Positions 16,648-25,307 of a stretch of 64,000 nucleotides of DNA are shown one piece after another. Position numbers and translations under genes: made by a program. Source of the stretch: a virus; the IMG/VR virus record IMGVR_UViG_3300021472_000001, positions 1 to 64,000 of that record, one strand, 5' to 3'. How positions within the stretch are numbered: position 1 is the first letter of the stretch; every line of letters starts with the position of its first letter. The notes under the pieces are model-generated. The model saw only the letters and a program-made list of their open reading frames with translations. It ran no database searches and was not told the DNA's origin.

Positions 16648-17522
16648 TACTCCAGCAAAGATAAAATAGAAAGAGAAGGAGGAGTTATAGTTCCTCCCTT
16701 TGCCTCTGGATGTCCTCCAACCACCAATTCAATTTTCTTTTCTTCGGCTTTGGCTCTGAGTTTCTCCTCTAACCAAGTAGAGAGGTCTCCTCGAATAGAG
16801 AATGCTCCCGTCTCGGTATTCTGAATAAGAATAGTCTCTTGCATATTCCTTGATAATTGAGTGGCTATTCTTCCTTCCACTGCAATATCAGAGGATATCT
16901 GACCTATCAATACGTCATTCCATTCAACGAGTTCTAACTCCTGAAGGATTGAATTGACCCTTTGTTTCAATATCTGTTTAGCCTCTAAACATCTTGGATC
17001 ATTAATGACGTCAATCGGAGACTGTGCTTCCTCAAGAACATCCCACGCATCGAACTCTTGCCCTAACCTGCAAAGAGCGTTCACACCAGAGGACAAGAGA
17101 TGATACAGTCGCAAATGAAATGGGACGTTCTTATAGCCGTAAAACTTCGTGTGTCCCGTCTTCAAGAGGGGACAAGTATCCCACACTTCTGAAGGAATTG
17201 AATAGGGTTCCATATCTCCAACCGCTCCAATGGCGGTAATCCACCACTTCTCTGTGGGAATCTTGTCCTTATAATTCTTGAAGACAATCACGGCTGTCGG
17301 AGTATTATCGAAAATCAATTCATATTTCCGTTCGCTCGGGTGATTAGGATGGTGGTCTATAACGAGTCCCTCAAAGGAAGGACTTGGATGCATATCTAAA
17401 ACAACAGTAGAACCCTCTGCTATATTCCCAAAGTCTCTTATTTCTACTGTATCTTCTCCGTTAGCTAAAGTATAAAGATAAGCTGCGGAGAGTCCGTCCG
17501 CATCGTGATGAGTTGTTATCAT
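16647..17522 (-). CDS. DHH-family phosphoesterase (RecJ/GAN-like)
   Basis: 291 residues. DHH motifs: THHDADG (4-10), the aspartate strand VVLDMHP (near 46), DHHPNHP (near 57-63), and the C-terminal DHHA1 motif GGHPEAKGG (near 270). Such enzymes are 5'-3' single-strand exonucleases or nanoRNases; the small size is close to archaeal GAN/RecJ-like proteins. It directly precedes the RecA-fold ATPase, suggesting end resection or clean-up of oligonucleotides. Confidence 0.82.
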   Translation of the reverse strand: MITTHHDADGLSAAYLYTLANGEDTVEIRDFGNIAEGSTVVLDMHPSPSFEGLVIDHHPNHPSERKYELIFDNTPTAVIVFKNYKDKIPTEKWWITAIGAVGDMEPYSIPSEVWDTCPLLKTGHTKFYGYKNVPFHLRLYHLLSSGVNALCRLGQEFDAWDVLEEAQSPIDVINDPRCLEAKQILKQRVNSILQELELVEWNDVLIGQISSDIAVEGRIATQLSRNMQETILIQNTETGAFSIRGDLSTWLEEKLRAKAEEKKIELVVGGHPEAKGGTITPPSLSILSLLE

Positions 17523-18118
17523 TTCTTTAGCTTCAACCCATTCTTTCCTAGTGAGTATTCTCTTCCTTTCATAGAGGTCAAGACTTCCTTTATGCTATCG
17601 AAGTCTTCGCTTCCTATCTCCAATCCAACTTTTAGCGCCAACTCATCTATATTTGCGTAGGTTTCCCCTTCACACTGCTTAAGTGCTTCCTTAATCTTCT
17701 TCTCTAACTCTCCTGTCTCTTTGATATTAACATTCCAGCTCTGGTTTCCTTTTCTCTGCATAGTGAATATCAAATCAGCCCACTCTTCTGGCTTCTCTAT
17801 ATCTCGACCACTATCTTCTATTGCCTGTCTTATTGCTCCTACTGCACTCTCACTCACCGAGAGGACAGCAACGCTATCTTCTTCCATAGCATATATGAAT
17901 GTCTCAAGGACACCATTCCGAAGCTTTTCATTTACTTCTCTGCCAGCTAAATCTGCCTCGCCAGGGAAGTATCGCACCCATTCGCCTTTATCCAGCTCTA
18001 TGCCTTCGGGGGTCTTCCCGGCTTCAAAACGGAACGTTACAATCTTCTTATCATTCTGCCCAAAGAATATCACTGGCATAGAAGTCTTGACCTCACCCAT
18101 CTTAACTACTTCTGGCAT
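17519..18118 (-). CDS. Hypothetical protein of the recombination operon
   Basis: 199 residues. The first 65 residues are strand-rich (VIFFGQNDKKIVTFRFEAG), then mixed, and the C-terminal 50 look like a small helical domain. It overlaps the DHH gene by 4 bp. Position and strand-rich N-terminus would suit a single-strand DNA-binding or accessory factor, but no OB-fold signature can be claimed. Confidence 0.55.
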   Translation of the reverse strand: MPEVVKMGEVKTSMPVIFFGQNDKKIVTFRFEAGKTPEGIELDKGEWVRYFPGEADLAGREVNEKLRNGVLETFIYAMEEDSVAVLSVSESAVGAIRQAIEDSGRDIEKPEEWADLIFTMQRKGNQSWNVNIKETGELEKKIKEALKQCEGETYANIDELALKVGLEIGSEDFDSIKEVLTSMKGREYSLGKNGLKLKK

Positions 18119-18433
18119 TTATTCATCACCTCCTTTTAATTTATCATGTTCTTTGAATAACTCTAAGAGTTTAGTCTTGTATGCTGCTTTGAGAGCTCCT
18201 TCGTGAATGTGTAAGAGTTTCCGGGGTGCTGGATTCCCTCCAGTAAGTTCTCTTGCTTCACAGAGAATTGAATAGTCGAATATATTCATAATGTCTTGAA
18301 TTATGTCTGTCTGGGATAAATCTCCATTAAAGAGGTTCGCAATAACGTGTTCAAGAGTTTTCCTTTTGTCCCTATTTTCGGCTTCGATCGCATGAGAAAA
18401 TATGCTTATTATTTCATCTACTATTTCTTCCAT
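18119..18433 (-). CDS. Hypothetical helical protein
   Basis: 104 residues, mostly helical. It is adjacent (0 bp) to the next gene of the recombination operon and has a GAGGTTAAG ribosome site. No family recognised; the operon position is the only clue. Confidence 0.55.
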   Translation of the reverse strand: MEEIVDEIISIFSHAIEAENRDKRKTLEHVIANLFNGDLSQTDIIQDIMNIFDYSILCEARELTGGNPAPRKLLHIHEGALKAAYKTKLLELFKEHDKLKGGDE

Positions 18434-18448
18434 CTTCTTAACCTCCTA

Positions 18449-18628
18449 TTATTTTAAAGAAGTAGATTGGAATGACTTCCTGATTTGTCTTTGTGTTCGA
18501 GAAGAAAAGAACCATCGCAACCACGATTTCTTTTTATGATGCACACCGTTAGGAGGTAGGCGACCATATCTGTTTTTCAGGAAACGACTGATAAATCTCC
18601 ATTGGTCTTCAATTTCTAAAATTTTCAT
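18449..18628 (-). CDS. Small basic protein
   Basis: About 59 residues from the ATG at 18628. The C-terminal half is very basic and aromatic (HHKKKSWLRWFFSSRTQRQIRK), suggesting nucleic-acid or membrane binding. It overlaps the upstream zinc-binding gene by 20 bp. Weak ribosome site; reality moderately supported. Confidence 0.4.
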   Translation of the reverse strand: MKILEIEDQWRFISRFLKNRYGRLPPNGVHHKKKSWLRWFFSSRTQRQIRKSFQSTSLK

Positions 18629-18905
18629 CCCCAATATATCCCTCTGTTTTAGGAGTTATGGATTGAACTATCGAAGTCAATCTATTATTTCTGATTCCGA
18701 CTTTGCAAAGATAAGTTCTTTGATATTTTTCGCATTCTCCTTCGGCTTCGATAAATCCCAATTTAATATCCTCGTTAAGAAGTATAGTGTCTCCGGGCTC
18801 CAGATAATCATACTCTCCGATGTGGGACGTATAACATTCAAGTCTATCATGCTCTTCAGAACATAAAGGACATTTGTGAGGAATAAGAAGAATCAATCGT
18901 CCCAT
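18609..18905 (-). CDS. Putative zinc-binding protein
   Basis: 98 residues. CPLC near residue 12 with later Cys/His residues (Cys24, Cys58, Cys67) could hold zinc. The rest is strand-rich (YLEPGDTILLNEDIKLGFIE). Not recognised. Its ATG overlaps the end of the preceding 50-residue gene. Confidence 0.55.
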   Translation of the reverse strand: MGRLILLIPHKCPLCSEEHDRLECYTSHIGEYDYLEPGDTILLNEDIKLGFIEAEGECEKYQRTYLCKVGIRNNRLTSIVQSITPKTEGYIGDENFRN

Positions 18906-19045
18906 GGTTCTCTCTTCTCGTAGATAACATAAAAGATGTCTCCATCTTCATGAGGAACTATCTTCAGTGATATAACTTTAACTTCTGGATCATTGAGGAG
19001 CCTTTCCACTAAACTCAAGTGGTTAAAAGCTCGTATTAATTTCAT
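18893..19045 (-). CDS. Small hypothetical protein
   Basis: 50 residues from an ATG preceded closely by GGAGG. A helix then two strands (EVKVISLKIV, DIFYVIYEK), compact and acidic. Overlaps neighbours on both sides in the manner of the surrounding operon. Function unknown. Confidence 0.5.
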   Translation of the reverse strand: MKLIRAFNHLSLVERLLNDPEVKVISLKIVPHEDGDIFYVIYEKREPWDD

Positions 19046-19293
19046 TCCTCCGTCCCATGTTCTTCCCGAAATTTGTGAATGGTGATGATATAATTGCTTC
19101 CATCATCTCTTCATCACCTCTATAATATGCTTCCATAAATTCTTGCTCCGCTTTCGCATCTATTTCCTCTTGGTGAGCCTCACATGGATTTTGCCCTCTT
19201 CTCACATAGTTCTTGGAACTTCTCTGGAGACAATTTACACCTTCTCTCTTTTGGGTCCTAGAATCTACATTTAATCGGGAAATCACAGCTCAT
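19023..19293 (-). pseudogene. Frame-disrupted Cys-containing small gene
   Basis: From the ATG at 19293 (ATGA overlap with the preceding stop) the frame gives a Cys-containing start, meets TAG after 11 codons, continues plausibly (RRCKLSPEKFQELCEKR), and then a different frame carries the last 45 residues to 19023. Neither frame alone is convincing. Best read as a decayed gene or one carrying sequence errors. Confidence 0.35.
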
Positions 19294-19565
19294 TTTCTCT
19301 CACCTTCATCCAGCATTGCCTTCCAGTTTCTTTCTCTAATCGCTTTCATTAAACCACTAAGCTGATTCCACTTGATAGCAATAAGAAATCCCAAGAGAAT
19401 CAGAGCTAAGCCATAGTATTCATGACCTAACAGTTCAAGATCAAAGCCTCCAAATCGTATGAAATGCTCCCAAAGTAGGAAGTTTCCCACAGCCAGTAAT
19501 GCACCCGAGATAAGCCAACGATAATATTGAAGACAATGTTCCGAAAAAGAACTCTCTCCTGTCAT
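19290..19565 (-). CDS. Small membrane protein with two spans
   Basis: 91 residues with hydrophobic segments at about 15-32 and 48-64 and a charged C-terminal tail (KAIRERNWKAMLDEGERK) probably in the cytoplasm. No family recognised. Confidence 0.6.
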   Translation of the reverse strand: MTGESSFSEHCLQYYRWLISGALLAVGNFLLWEHFIRFGGFDLELLGHEYYGLALILLGFLIAIKWNQLSGLMKAIRERNWKAMLDEGERK

Positions 19566-19597
19566 TCGATATTTACTCTCTTTATTGCTACTATTTC

Positions 19598-20302
19598 TTA
19601 GATCAGTTCCTTTTCAATCTCTTCCGCTTCTTTCGTTGAAAAAATACTTCCAAATATCTCTCTGAATAGCCAATGATTGTATTCAATGTTTTTGTCTTTT
19701 AAAATCGTAATATATGTCCCTGTTAATCTGTCATATTTCCAATCGATAGGGAACTGTTCTTCAGCAAACAAATTAGGTTTATCTTTGTATCTTAGATAAA
19801 GCTCACACAGAGATTTAATTCGTTCTCTATACATATCTACGATAAGTTTAATATCTTCAACTATGGGAGATTTCTTGTAATCCTTCCAAAACGCTGAGAA
19901 GTCTCTTTCATTGAAATTTTTGTGCTTTAGAAAGAACTCTTTCATTATGCTATCAAAATTTAAATCTGAAAATTCAGTCATCTTCCCCCACCACATATCT
20001 GCTGGAAGAGAAGTGGTAGTTATCGAATTCTCGTCTTTGTCTTCGCTTTTTCCACTCGGTAGTATCGTCTTAGGTTTACAGTATCCCGTTGCTGTAAATC
20101 CTTCCTTCAGTGCAAGCCTCTTAGCTATAACTTCTATCAAATCCAGGAGCTGTGCTTCACTTAAACATGCATATTCATGACCAATAGTGAATTGGATACA
20201 TCGCCTATTTTCTTCAGGACCTACAAATGCAGTCAGCGTTAAATCTTTAGCGTCATCGAAACCTTCCTTCATTGTCCTATACATTCTAATATCACAACTC
20301 AT
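19598..20302 (-). CDS. Hypothetical protein
   Basis: 234 residues. An N-terminal alpha/beta region (LTLTAFVGPEENRRCIQF, then LSEAQLLDLIEVIAKRL), a low-complexity linker near 95-110, and a long helical C-terminal half. It overlaps the zinc-finger gene upstream by 4 bp. Not recognised. Confidence 0.6.
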   Translation of the reverse strand: MSCDIRMYRTMKEGFDDAKDLTLTAFVGPEENRRCIQFTIGHEYACLSEAQLLDLIEVIAKRLALKEGFTATGYCKPKTILPSGKSEDKDENSITTTSLPADMWWGKMTEFSDLNFDSIMKEFFLKHKNFNERDFSAFWKDYKKSPIVEDIKLIVDMYRERIKSLCELYLRYKDKPNLFAEEQFPIDWKYDRLTGTYITILKDKNIEYNHWLFREIFGSIFSTKEAEEIEKELI

Positions 20303-20544
20303 ACATCCTCCTCATGAAAGCATACCTTGTTTCTTATTTCACTGAAAGTCATTTGAGAAATTTCTTCTTCACTCATTCCCTCTCGGTAATGATAGTAATA
20401 TTTTTCGGGGCGTCTTTGATGAGGAGAAAGCGTAACACTTATCGCAAATGCTTTCTCACCTTTCTTAATGACAGAGCCGCAGACTTCGCAAGTATGCCTC
20501 CTTCTCGTCCTTATTAATTTTATTTTTCTTTTCATTCTCTTCAT
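20299..20544 (-). CDS. Basic zinc-finger protein
   Basis: 81 residues. A very basic N-terminus (MKRMKRKIKLIRTRRR) precedes CEVC, with Cys75 and several His further on that could complete a zinc site. Likely a nucleic-acid-binding protein; candidate early regulator. Overlaps its neighbours by 4 bp on both sides. Confidence 0.6.
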   Translation of the reverse strand: MKRMKRKIKLIRTRRRHTCEVCGSVIKKGEKAFAISVTLSPHQRRPEKYYYHYREGMSEEEISQMTFSEIRNKVCFHEEDV

Positions 20545-20687
20545 TTCTTTCTCCCAATTTTTAAATCCTTAACTTGGCAACCAAAATTTCTCCCTCCAAT
20601 ATTATCCTTGCACATTAGGAGTTGTGGAGTGTGGGAGTTGTCTTGGTTCGTTCTTATCATAACAGAAATATGCCTAAGACCCATCAT
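20541..20687 (-). CDS. Small hypothetical protein
   Basis: 48 residues from the ATG at 20687, with GGTGAG about eight bases upstream; an open frame from 20726 would start inside the repeat element. First gene after repeat element D and coupled by ATGA overlap to the basic zinc-finger gene. No family recognised. Confidence 0.5.
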   Translation of the reverse strand: MMGLRHISVMIRTNQDNSHTPQLLMCKDNIGGRNFGCQVKDLKIGRKK

Positions 20688-20699
20688 AGATTTCTCACC

Positions 20700-20810
20700 A
20701 TTTGCACATATCCTTTGCTCACGCAAATTTCATCACCAACCTAATATTCCTCTATTCCTCAAGTATAAAATTTAGTTATATCGCATCTATGTTGATCTGG
20801 TGCAAAATCT
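20700..20810. repeat. Intergenic inverted-repeat promoter-like element, copy D
   Basis: Left end ATTTGCACATATCC, right end TCTATGTTGATCTGGTGC. The right end touches the stop of the last tandem paralogue, and the left end lies just before the 48-residue gene, so it separates two minus-strand operons. The core has GAATATTAGG on the minus strand, a weak TATA-like stretch. Confidence 0.7.
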
Positions 20811-21305
20811 ACATGAAGTTCTTGATAATATCTTCGGACGAATAGAAGGTTAGTATTCCAATCGCCGTTTCGTAGGTTTCATTTTTCCTTTCGTCATGAA
20901 AAATAATTGCTCCCTTTGTAGGAGCAGTTCGTAATTCGCCATCCGTAAGAGGGACAATCTCTGTTGTTACTTTCTTGAGCCTATTATACAAGCATTCATT
21001 ATAGATGGAATGAATTTCAAATTTAAAAATGTTCTTTTTCTCTCCCTCTTCGTATGCAGCGTGAATTTCCCTAATAGGAAAGATAAAGAAGGAAGTCTCT
21101 AAACTAAGAATCAATGAGGCGTTAATGCTTCTTATGGAATATGAAGGGGGAATGCAATCAGAAGGTCAAGAACTTGACGGTAATAAACTGAATATAAAAA
21201 CTTCTTCGAGAAAGGAAGATAATAGTTGTCCCACATTTCGAGATTAGAAGAGTTCTGTTGGAAAAAGAATTCAAAAGATGGAGTAGCAAAGAACACTATT
21301 CCCAT
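20809..21305 (-). pseudogene. Tandem paralogue 1 of the 21-24 kb family, frame-disrupted
   Basis: The N-terminal part (MGIVFFATPSFEFFF, YLPFSKKFL) runs from 21305 and hits a stop; the C-terminal part continues in the -1 frame to 20809 (SLETSFFIFPIRE, then TKGAIIFHDE and AIGILTFYSSEDII). Both parts align with the next paralogue (FLPFSKKFL; VKGAIVFYDE; GVGMLSIYSPEEII). One added base in the C5 run (coding strand; 21146-21150) restores a frame of about 165 residues. Deletion, assembly error or slippage. Confidence 0.6.
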
Positions 21306-21306
21306 T

Positions 21307-21789
21307 TTACATGAACTCCCTAATGATTTCTTCAGGTGAATAGATGCTCAGCATTCCGACTCCCATTTCGACGGCTTCTTTCTTATTCTCCTCTTTTTCA
21401 TCATAAAAGACTATCGCTCCTTTTACGGAATGACAAATTCGCATCTTTCCATTTCCTCCTTTTAATAAGAAATTACAGTTAACCATCTTTATTATATTAT
21501 TATATATTTTATTATTATAAGTAGTAAAGAATTGGACTGTTTCCCTATATAAAGTAAAGACCTTGTTAAGGGGAAGGAGAAGAATTGAATTTTTTAAGTT
21601 TAATATCAGCATGGTTTTTTCGAGGCAATACCTTTCAGATACATTTTTAGAAACTGGGATCGTTTGGTGATGAATCTTTGAGAGAAATTTCTTGGAGAAA
21701 GGGAGAAAACTTGCGTCGTAAATCACAAGATTGGAATCAATCCTAAAGAAAAAATAAAGTTCCCTTGAAAAGAAGAGTATAGGTTTCAT
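21307..21789 (-). CDS. Tandem paralogue 2, unknown family
   Basis: 160 residues. Layout shared with its neighbours: N-terminal strand region with FF/F repeats, LPFSKKFL near residue 30, a strand pair (TMLILNLKNSILLLPL), then the family C-terminus VKGAIVFYDE...GVGMLSIYSPEEIIREFM. No signal peptide or catalytic motif seen. AT-rich, with a run of Tyr/Asn codons. Lies in the seven-gene array after the HExxH/VWA gene. Confidence 0.65.
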   Translation of the reverse strand: MKPILFFSRELYFFFRIDSNLVIYDASFLPFSKKFLSKIHHQTIPVSKNVSERYCLEKTMLILNLKNSILLLPLNKVFTLYRETVQFFTTYNNKIYNNIIKMVNCNFLLKGGNGKMRICHSVKGAIVFYDEKEENKKEAVEMGVGMLSIYSPEEIIREFM

Positions 21790-22278
21790 TTATAAATACC
21801 TCCCCAAAATCTCTTTTGGCGATAGGACACTCAGCAAGCCACTTCCTATTTCAACAGCTTCCTGTCTTTCATTTTTATTATAATAAATCAAAGCTCCCGT
21901 AATGGGACAACGCATTACTATCTCCCAGATTTTCCTGTTCTTCATTCGCCTATGCCCATCTACTAAGAATTGACCGAGTTCATCAGCAGAGTCTTGATAA
22001 CTCCCCATGACAACACTAATTCCCACACGACATCGAATACATTCCACAGGACGTGACAGAACTTCAGAGTCCTTGTTGAGAATGATAATTGCAAACTCTG
22101 GATAGGTCTCGAACTTAGACGGAAGAGAGACTTGACTCATAGGGACTTTTCTTTTATAAAAATAAATTTGAGAAACGAACCGTTTAGAAGGAAGATAGAA
22201 ATAATCAATGATTAAAAGTCTGTTACGGCGCTCAAATCTAAATACTAAACTCCGAGAATAAAACGGGATTATCCTCAT
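21790..22278 (-). CDS. Tandem paralogue 3, unknown family
   Basis: 162 residues. YLPSKRFVSQIYFYKR near residue 27 and the C-terminal ITGALIYYNK...EIGSGLLSVLSPKEILGRYL match paralogue 2. Adjacent, without spacing, to paralogue 2; overlaps paralogue 4 by 4 bp. Function unknown. Confidence 0.65.
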   Translation of the reverse strand: MRIIPFYSRSLVFRFERRNRLLIIDYFYLPSKRFVSQIYFYKRKVPMSQVSLPSKFETYPEFAIIILNKDSEVLSRPVECIRCRVGISVVMGSYQDSADELGQFLVDGHRRMKNRKIWEIVMRCPITGALIYYNKNERQEAVEIGSGLLSVLSPKEILGRYL

Positions 22279-22768
22279 TTCCTTCCTAATAAAGTTAATA
22301 TGCTTACTCCAAGATTTCTTATTTCCTCTAAATCTTCGCCGTCTATTCTTTTTAAGATTACCGCTCTAAAATCCCACAGTTCGTAATAAGAACCCCAATC
22401 TGGAGAGGAAAGAGGAACGTTTTTTGGACAACTTCTCAATATAGCTCGAATCATTTCCTTGTATTCTTCTTTGGAGAGTATAACACAGTGAATATCCGCC
22501 ATTCGTGGTCGTCTTTCTTTCTATAATAAGAGTCATAATAAATCTGTATTTGTTCCAATTGGCTCAAAAAGTAATCTTCTCGAATTTGGAGTATTAGATA
22601 ACAATGTTTCTGTTTCATCTTCTCTTCTCCTAAAGTTTCAAGCCTATGAATAAAAGACTGGGAACTCCACATGTATCCTAATTTAAGAGTGAATGTCTGC
22701 TGAGTAGTGAGAGGATGAGGAGGGAGAACTATAAATTCGGATGGTGTCGAGATGATTATCATTTCCAT
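22275..22768 (-). pseudogene. Tandem paralogue 4, frame-disrupted
   Basis: The N-terminal half starts at 22768 (MEMIIISTPSEF) and is open to 22451; the C-terminal half is in the -1 frame to 22275 (YYELWDFRAVILKR, NLGVSILTLL), matching paralogue 5 (SVELWDFKGILLRV, NIGISYLALW). The C-terminal half alone has no ribosome site. One added base near 22514 (AAA in the coding strand) would join them. Confidence 0.55.
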
Positions 22769-23244
22769 AATGCGAGATAGCTAATTCCTATGTTCTTAAT
22801 GTCCTCTAAACTCTTTTCTTCTACTCTCAGTAGTATTCCCTTAAAGTCCCAAAGTTCTACGCTCCATTTCTTAATCTCCCGAAATCTCGCTCCATGAGAT
22901 TTGAAGAAGAGAATCCTCGCTAACTCATTCAATTCTGCTTGATCAACTTCACCTATATCAAATCCAAATTCTTTAAGCCCTTGGTGATAATACACTCTTA
23001 ATTCGCTATTTAGTATTTTCCCTACGAAATATCCTGCATTCCACTTTAGAGAAGGAGGCTCATAATAGTCTTTCAGTTCACAAACTATGAAATAATCAAT
23101 TAAAGAACTAGAGAAGATTTCTTGGGAGAGCCTTGTTAAGTCCCTGTTCCATCCTAAAGAATACACCTTGATTTTTATTTCATTCTCCTTGCGATTTGCG
23201 CTTAATTCGGCTCTGTATCCATAAATGGGAATCACTTCATTCAT
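22759..23244 (-). CDS. Tandem paralogue 5, unknown family
   Basis: 161 residues. Starts MNEVIPIYGYRAEL, with a strand-rich middle (YFIVCELKDYY) and the family C-terminus VELWDFKGILLRVEEKSLEDIKNIGISYLALW. It overlaps paralogues 4 and 6. The best intact representative for structure prediction. Confidence 0.65.
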   Translation of the reverse strand: MNEVIPIYGYRAELSANRKENEIKIKVYSLGWNRDLTRLSQEIFSSSLIDYFIVCELKDYYEPPSLKWNAGYFVGKILNSELRVYYHQGLKEFGFDIGEVDQAELNELARILFFKSHGARFREIKKWSVELWDFKGILLRVEEKSLEDIKNIGISYLALWK

Positions 23245-23644
23245 TTTCGTTTAAAGAAAGTAAAGCTACTCCAATATTAAATAATTCTTCTTTCTCTTTA
23301 TCTTCCTTTACGACAGGGAAAACAATTCCCGTCCAATCACGATGAATATGAAGGTGGTTCATTAGCCCCTCCATACGGGCAGAAAAGCATTCAGTTGTAA
23401 ACGGAAGCAGGGAAAGAACGAGGTACTGATAAAGAATCGGAGCGGAAGGAAGAGTGAAATTTCTTTCGATATGTCTTTCAATACGAGAACAATAAAATGG
23501 CAAATATGCTTCCTCTCGGTGAAGTAAACATATTGCATCCTTTCCTTTCTCATAGGATATAATTGAGAAGGAATGTAGGATAAAAGTAAGAGTAAGTGAG
23601 AAATCACATTTGCCTAAATTATGTGAGAACACCTCTGCATTCAT
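23237..23644 (-). CDS. Tandem paralogue 6, unknown family
   Basis: 135 residues from the ATG at 23644, preceded by GGTGG at normal spacing; a longer start at 23674 lacks one. C-terminal DWTGIVFPVVKEDKEKEELFNIGVALLSL keeps the family pattern. The N-terminal half is the most diverged of the set. Confidence 0.6.
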   Translation of the reverse strand: MNAEVFSHNLGKCDFSLTLTFILHSFSIISYEKGKDAICLLHREEAYLPFYCSRIERHIERNFTLPSAPILYQYLVLSLLPFTTECFSARMEGLMNHLHIHRDWTGIVFPVVKEDKEKEELFNIGVALLSLNENE

Positions 23645-23667
23645 TAGATGTCCACCAAATCTGCATG

Positions 23668-24156
23668 TTAGCATTTTGTTAGATACAAATAACCCATAGC
23701 TATTTCTCTAAGTTCTTGAATGCTCTCATCCTCTTCTTGTGTAATCAAAATACTTTTGAATGGAAGGAATGGAGTTCTCATCCATCCTTGTTTTGTATAT
23801 TCTCTCAGGATGTCTGTTAGTTTTATCACACACTCACAGTCAACACAATCAAGGCTCCAAACTCCATCGATGAAAGGTAATTTCTCACTCAACCATGCAT
23901 AAGAACTTCTTAATCTAATATTTGCCACAGCTTGAGTTGTTTCACAAGGAATCAGTTTTATTTCTTCCACAGCAAATAAGGGTGAAAATAACAATCTTCC
24001 ACAGAAGTCATAAGGCTTAAAGAGAAAATAGAGATCATGTTTACCTAACAAAGATTCGATTTTCTCTACTTCTCTGCGTACTAAGAATGAAAATATTGTA
24101 AAAGAATGATGCTTATTAATCAAGAAGACACCATTCACAGTGCGAGTATCCATCAT
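23668..24156 (-). CDS. Tandem paralogue 7, unknown family
   Basis: 162 residues. N-terminal MMDTRTVNGVFLINKHH, middle CVDCECVIKL, C-terminal PFKSILITQEEDESIQELREIAMGYLYL, a weaker version of the family end. Overlaps the HExxH/VWA gene by 4 bp, so the whole array is probably co-translated with it. Confidence 0.6.
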   Translation of the reverse strand: MMDTRTVNGVFLINKHHSFTIFSFLVRREVEKIESLLGKHDLYFLFKPYDFCGRLLFSPLFAVEEIKLIPCETTQAVANIRLRSSYAWLSEKLPFIDGVWSLDCVDCECVIKLTDILREYTKQGWMRTPFLPFKSILITQEEDESIQELREIAMGYLYLTKC

Positions 24157-25307
24157 GCACTCCGTCCCTTTCCTCCTTCATAGAATATCATTCTTCCGAA
24201 AGGAAGCTTACGATGTGAATTGCGATATCTTTCGGGAACAAGCCACACAACGGGAATATCGGGAGATTTGTTCGGTGGAGTTCCGAATGTATCGGTGATA
24301 TAGATTAAACCTCGCAATTCAGGATGGTGCTCCATTTCATTAAATACGGGTCTGAAATCAGTTCCTCCTCCGCCTTGCCATTTAATGCTATCGAGTTCTT
24401 CGGGTTCATGGATTATTCGCTTTTCATATAGTCTCGCATCGCATTGTAATAAAAGAATTTCGAGCTCACCTCTAAAATAGCTAAATAGAAACTTCATTCC
24501 AGCTTTAAACTCAGATAGCAATTCCTTATCTATGGACCCACTCGTGTCAATAGCTACACCTATGTGCAACTTACTCCGATATCTAATGGGAGGCATCAGG
24601 ACAGGTGGATATCTCCTCTTGTTTATTCTCTTAAAGTCTGGCTGACTATAACTCTGTTCGAGCACAAAAGAAGAAATGATTTCACTGATAGGAAAAGGAG
24701 GATATAGCATATCCTCAACTTCTTGATGTAAACCTTTTGGGAGGGTTCCCTGCAAATAAGCTCTTAATAGTGATTGCTTCAATATCTGATTCATTGTTTC
24801 TGCCTTCTTGTGCTTCCATGTTTTGTGAGATTCTAATCGCTTTGATTCCTCTTCGCTTAGTGATATTCCTTGCATCTCTTTAAGAAGTTCCTTGTATATC
24901 TGCTCAAATGTCATCCCGTCGAATCGTGAATCATATAGCATACCGAGATTCAAACGATTGAATTCTTCCTTAATTATTGAATTAACGGCATAATCGGCTG
25001 CCATATTTGCTATCTGCCACTGAAATTCATTCTGAGCTATCTGCATTCTTGAATTCCCTAAATGATGTAAAAGAATATGCAAATACTCATGCGCAAAATC
25101 TATCATGAGTTCTTGGGGAGTAGCTTCATTTAAATACTTACCATTTACGTAAATTTGCTCTCCATCCGTGCACGCTGCTTGAATCTCTTCTCCTTCAACT
25201 TCATAGGGCGGAGGAAGCACAACTACTGGAACGCCAAGTATCCCAGACCAGAACGGTTTCTCTCTTAAAAACATAAATTTAGCTCTTCGGATTTTCTTCT
25301 CGTTCAT
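24153..25307 (-). CDS. DUF2201-like protein: HExxH domain plus VWA domain
   Basis: 384 residues from the ATG at 25307 (ATGA overlap with the upstream gene). N-terminal putative metallopeptidase-like region with HEYLH (73-77) and AADYAVN (near 100); C-terminal von Willebrand A domain with the MIDAS motif DTSGS near 265 and a later GGGGTDF that fits the metal site. The two-part layout is that of DUF2201, which in cellular genomes commonly sits beside a MoxR AAA+ ATPase, as here (26.6-27.6 kb). MoxR-VWA pairs act in metal insertion, complex remodelling and proposed conflict systems. Confidence 0.8.
   Translation of the reverse strand: MNEKKIRRAKFMFLREKPFWSGILGVPVVVLPPPYEVEGEEIQAACTDGEQIYVNGKYLNEATPQELMIDFAHEYLHILLHHLGNSRMQIAQNEFQWQIANMAADYAVNSIIKEEFNRLNLGMLYDSRFDGMTFEQIYKELLKEMQGISLSEEESKRLESHKTWKHKKAETMNQILKQSLLRAYLQGTLPKGLHQEVEDMLYPPFPISEIISSFVLEQSYSQPDFKRINKRRYPPVLMPPIRYRSKLHIGVAIDTSGSIDKELLSEFKAGMKFLFSYFRGELEILLLQCDARLYEKRIIHEPEELDSIKWQGGGGTDFRPVFNEMEHHPELRGLIYITDTFGTPPNKSPDIPVVWLVPERYRNSHRKLPFGRMIFYEGGKGRSA

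Noticed and set aside
19023-19293. An in-frame TAG after 11 codons suggested pyrrolysine-type recoding.
   Set aside because: TAG is used as an ordinary stop elsewhere (for example the genes ending at 12,583 and 16,647), and the frame breaks a second time. A damaged gene is simpler.
23362-23607. A second minus-frame of 81 codons inside tandem paralogue 6.
   Set aside because: It overlaps fully with the frame that carries the family motif and has no ribosome site of its own.
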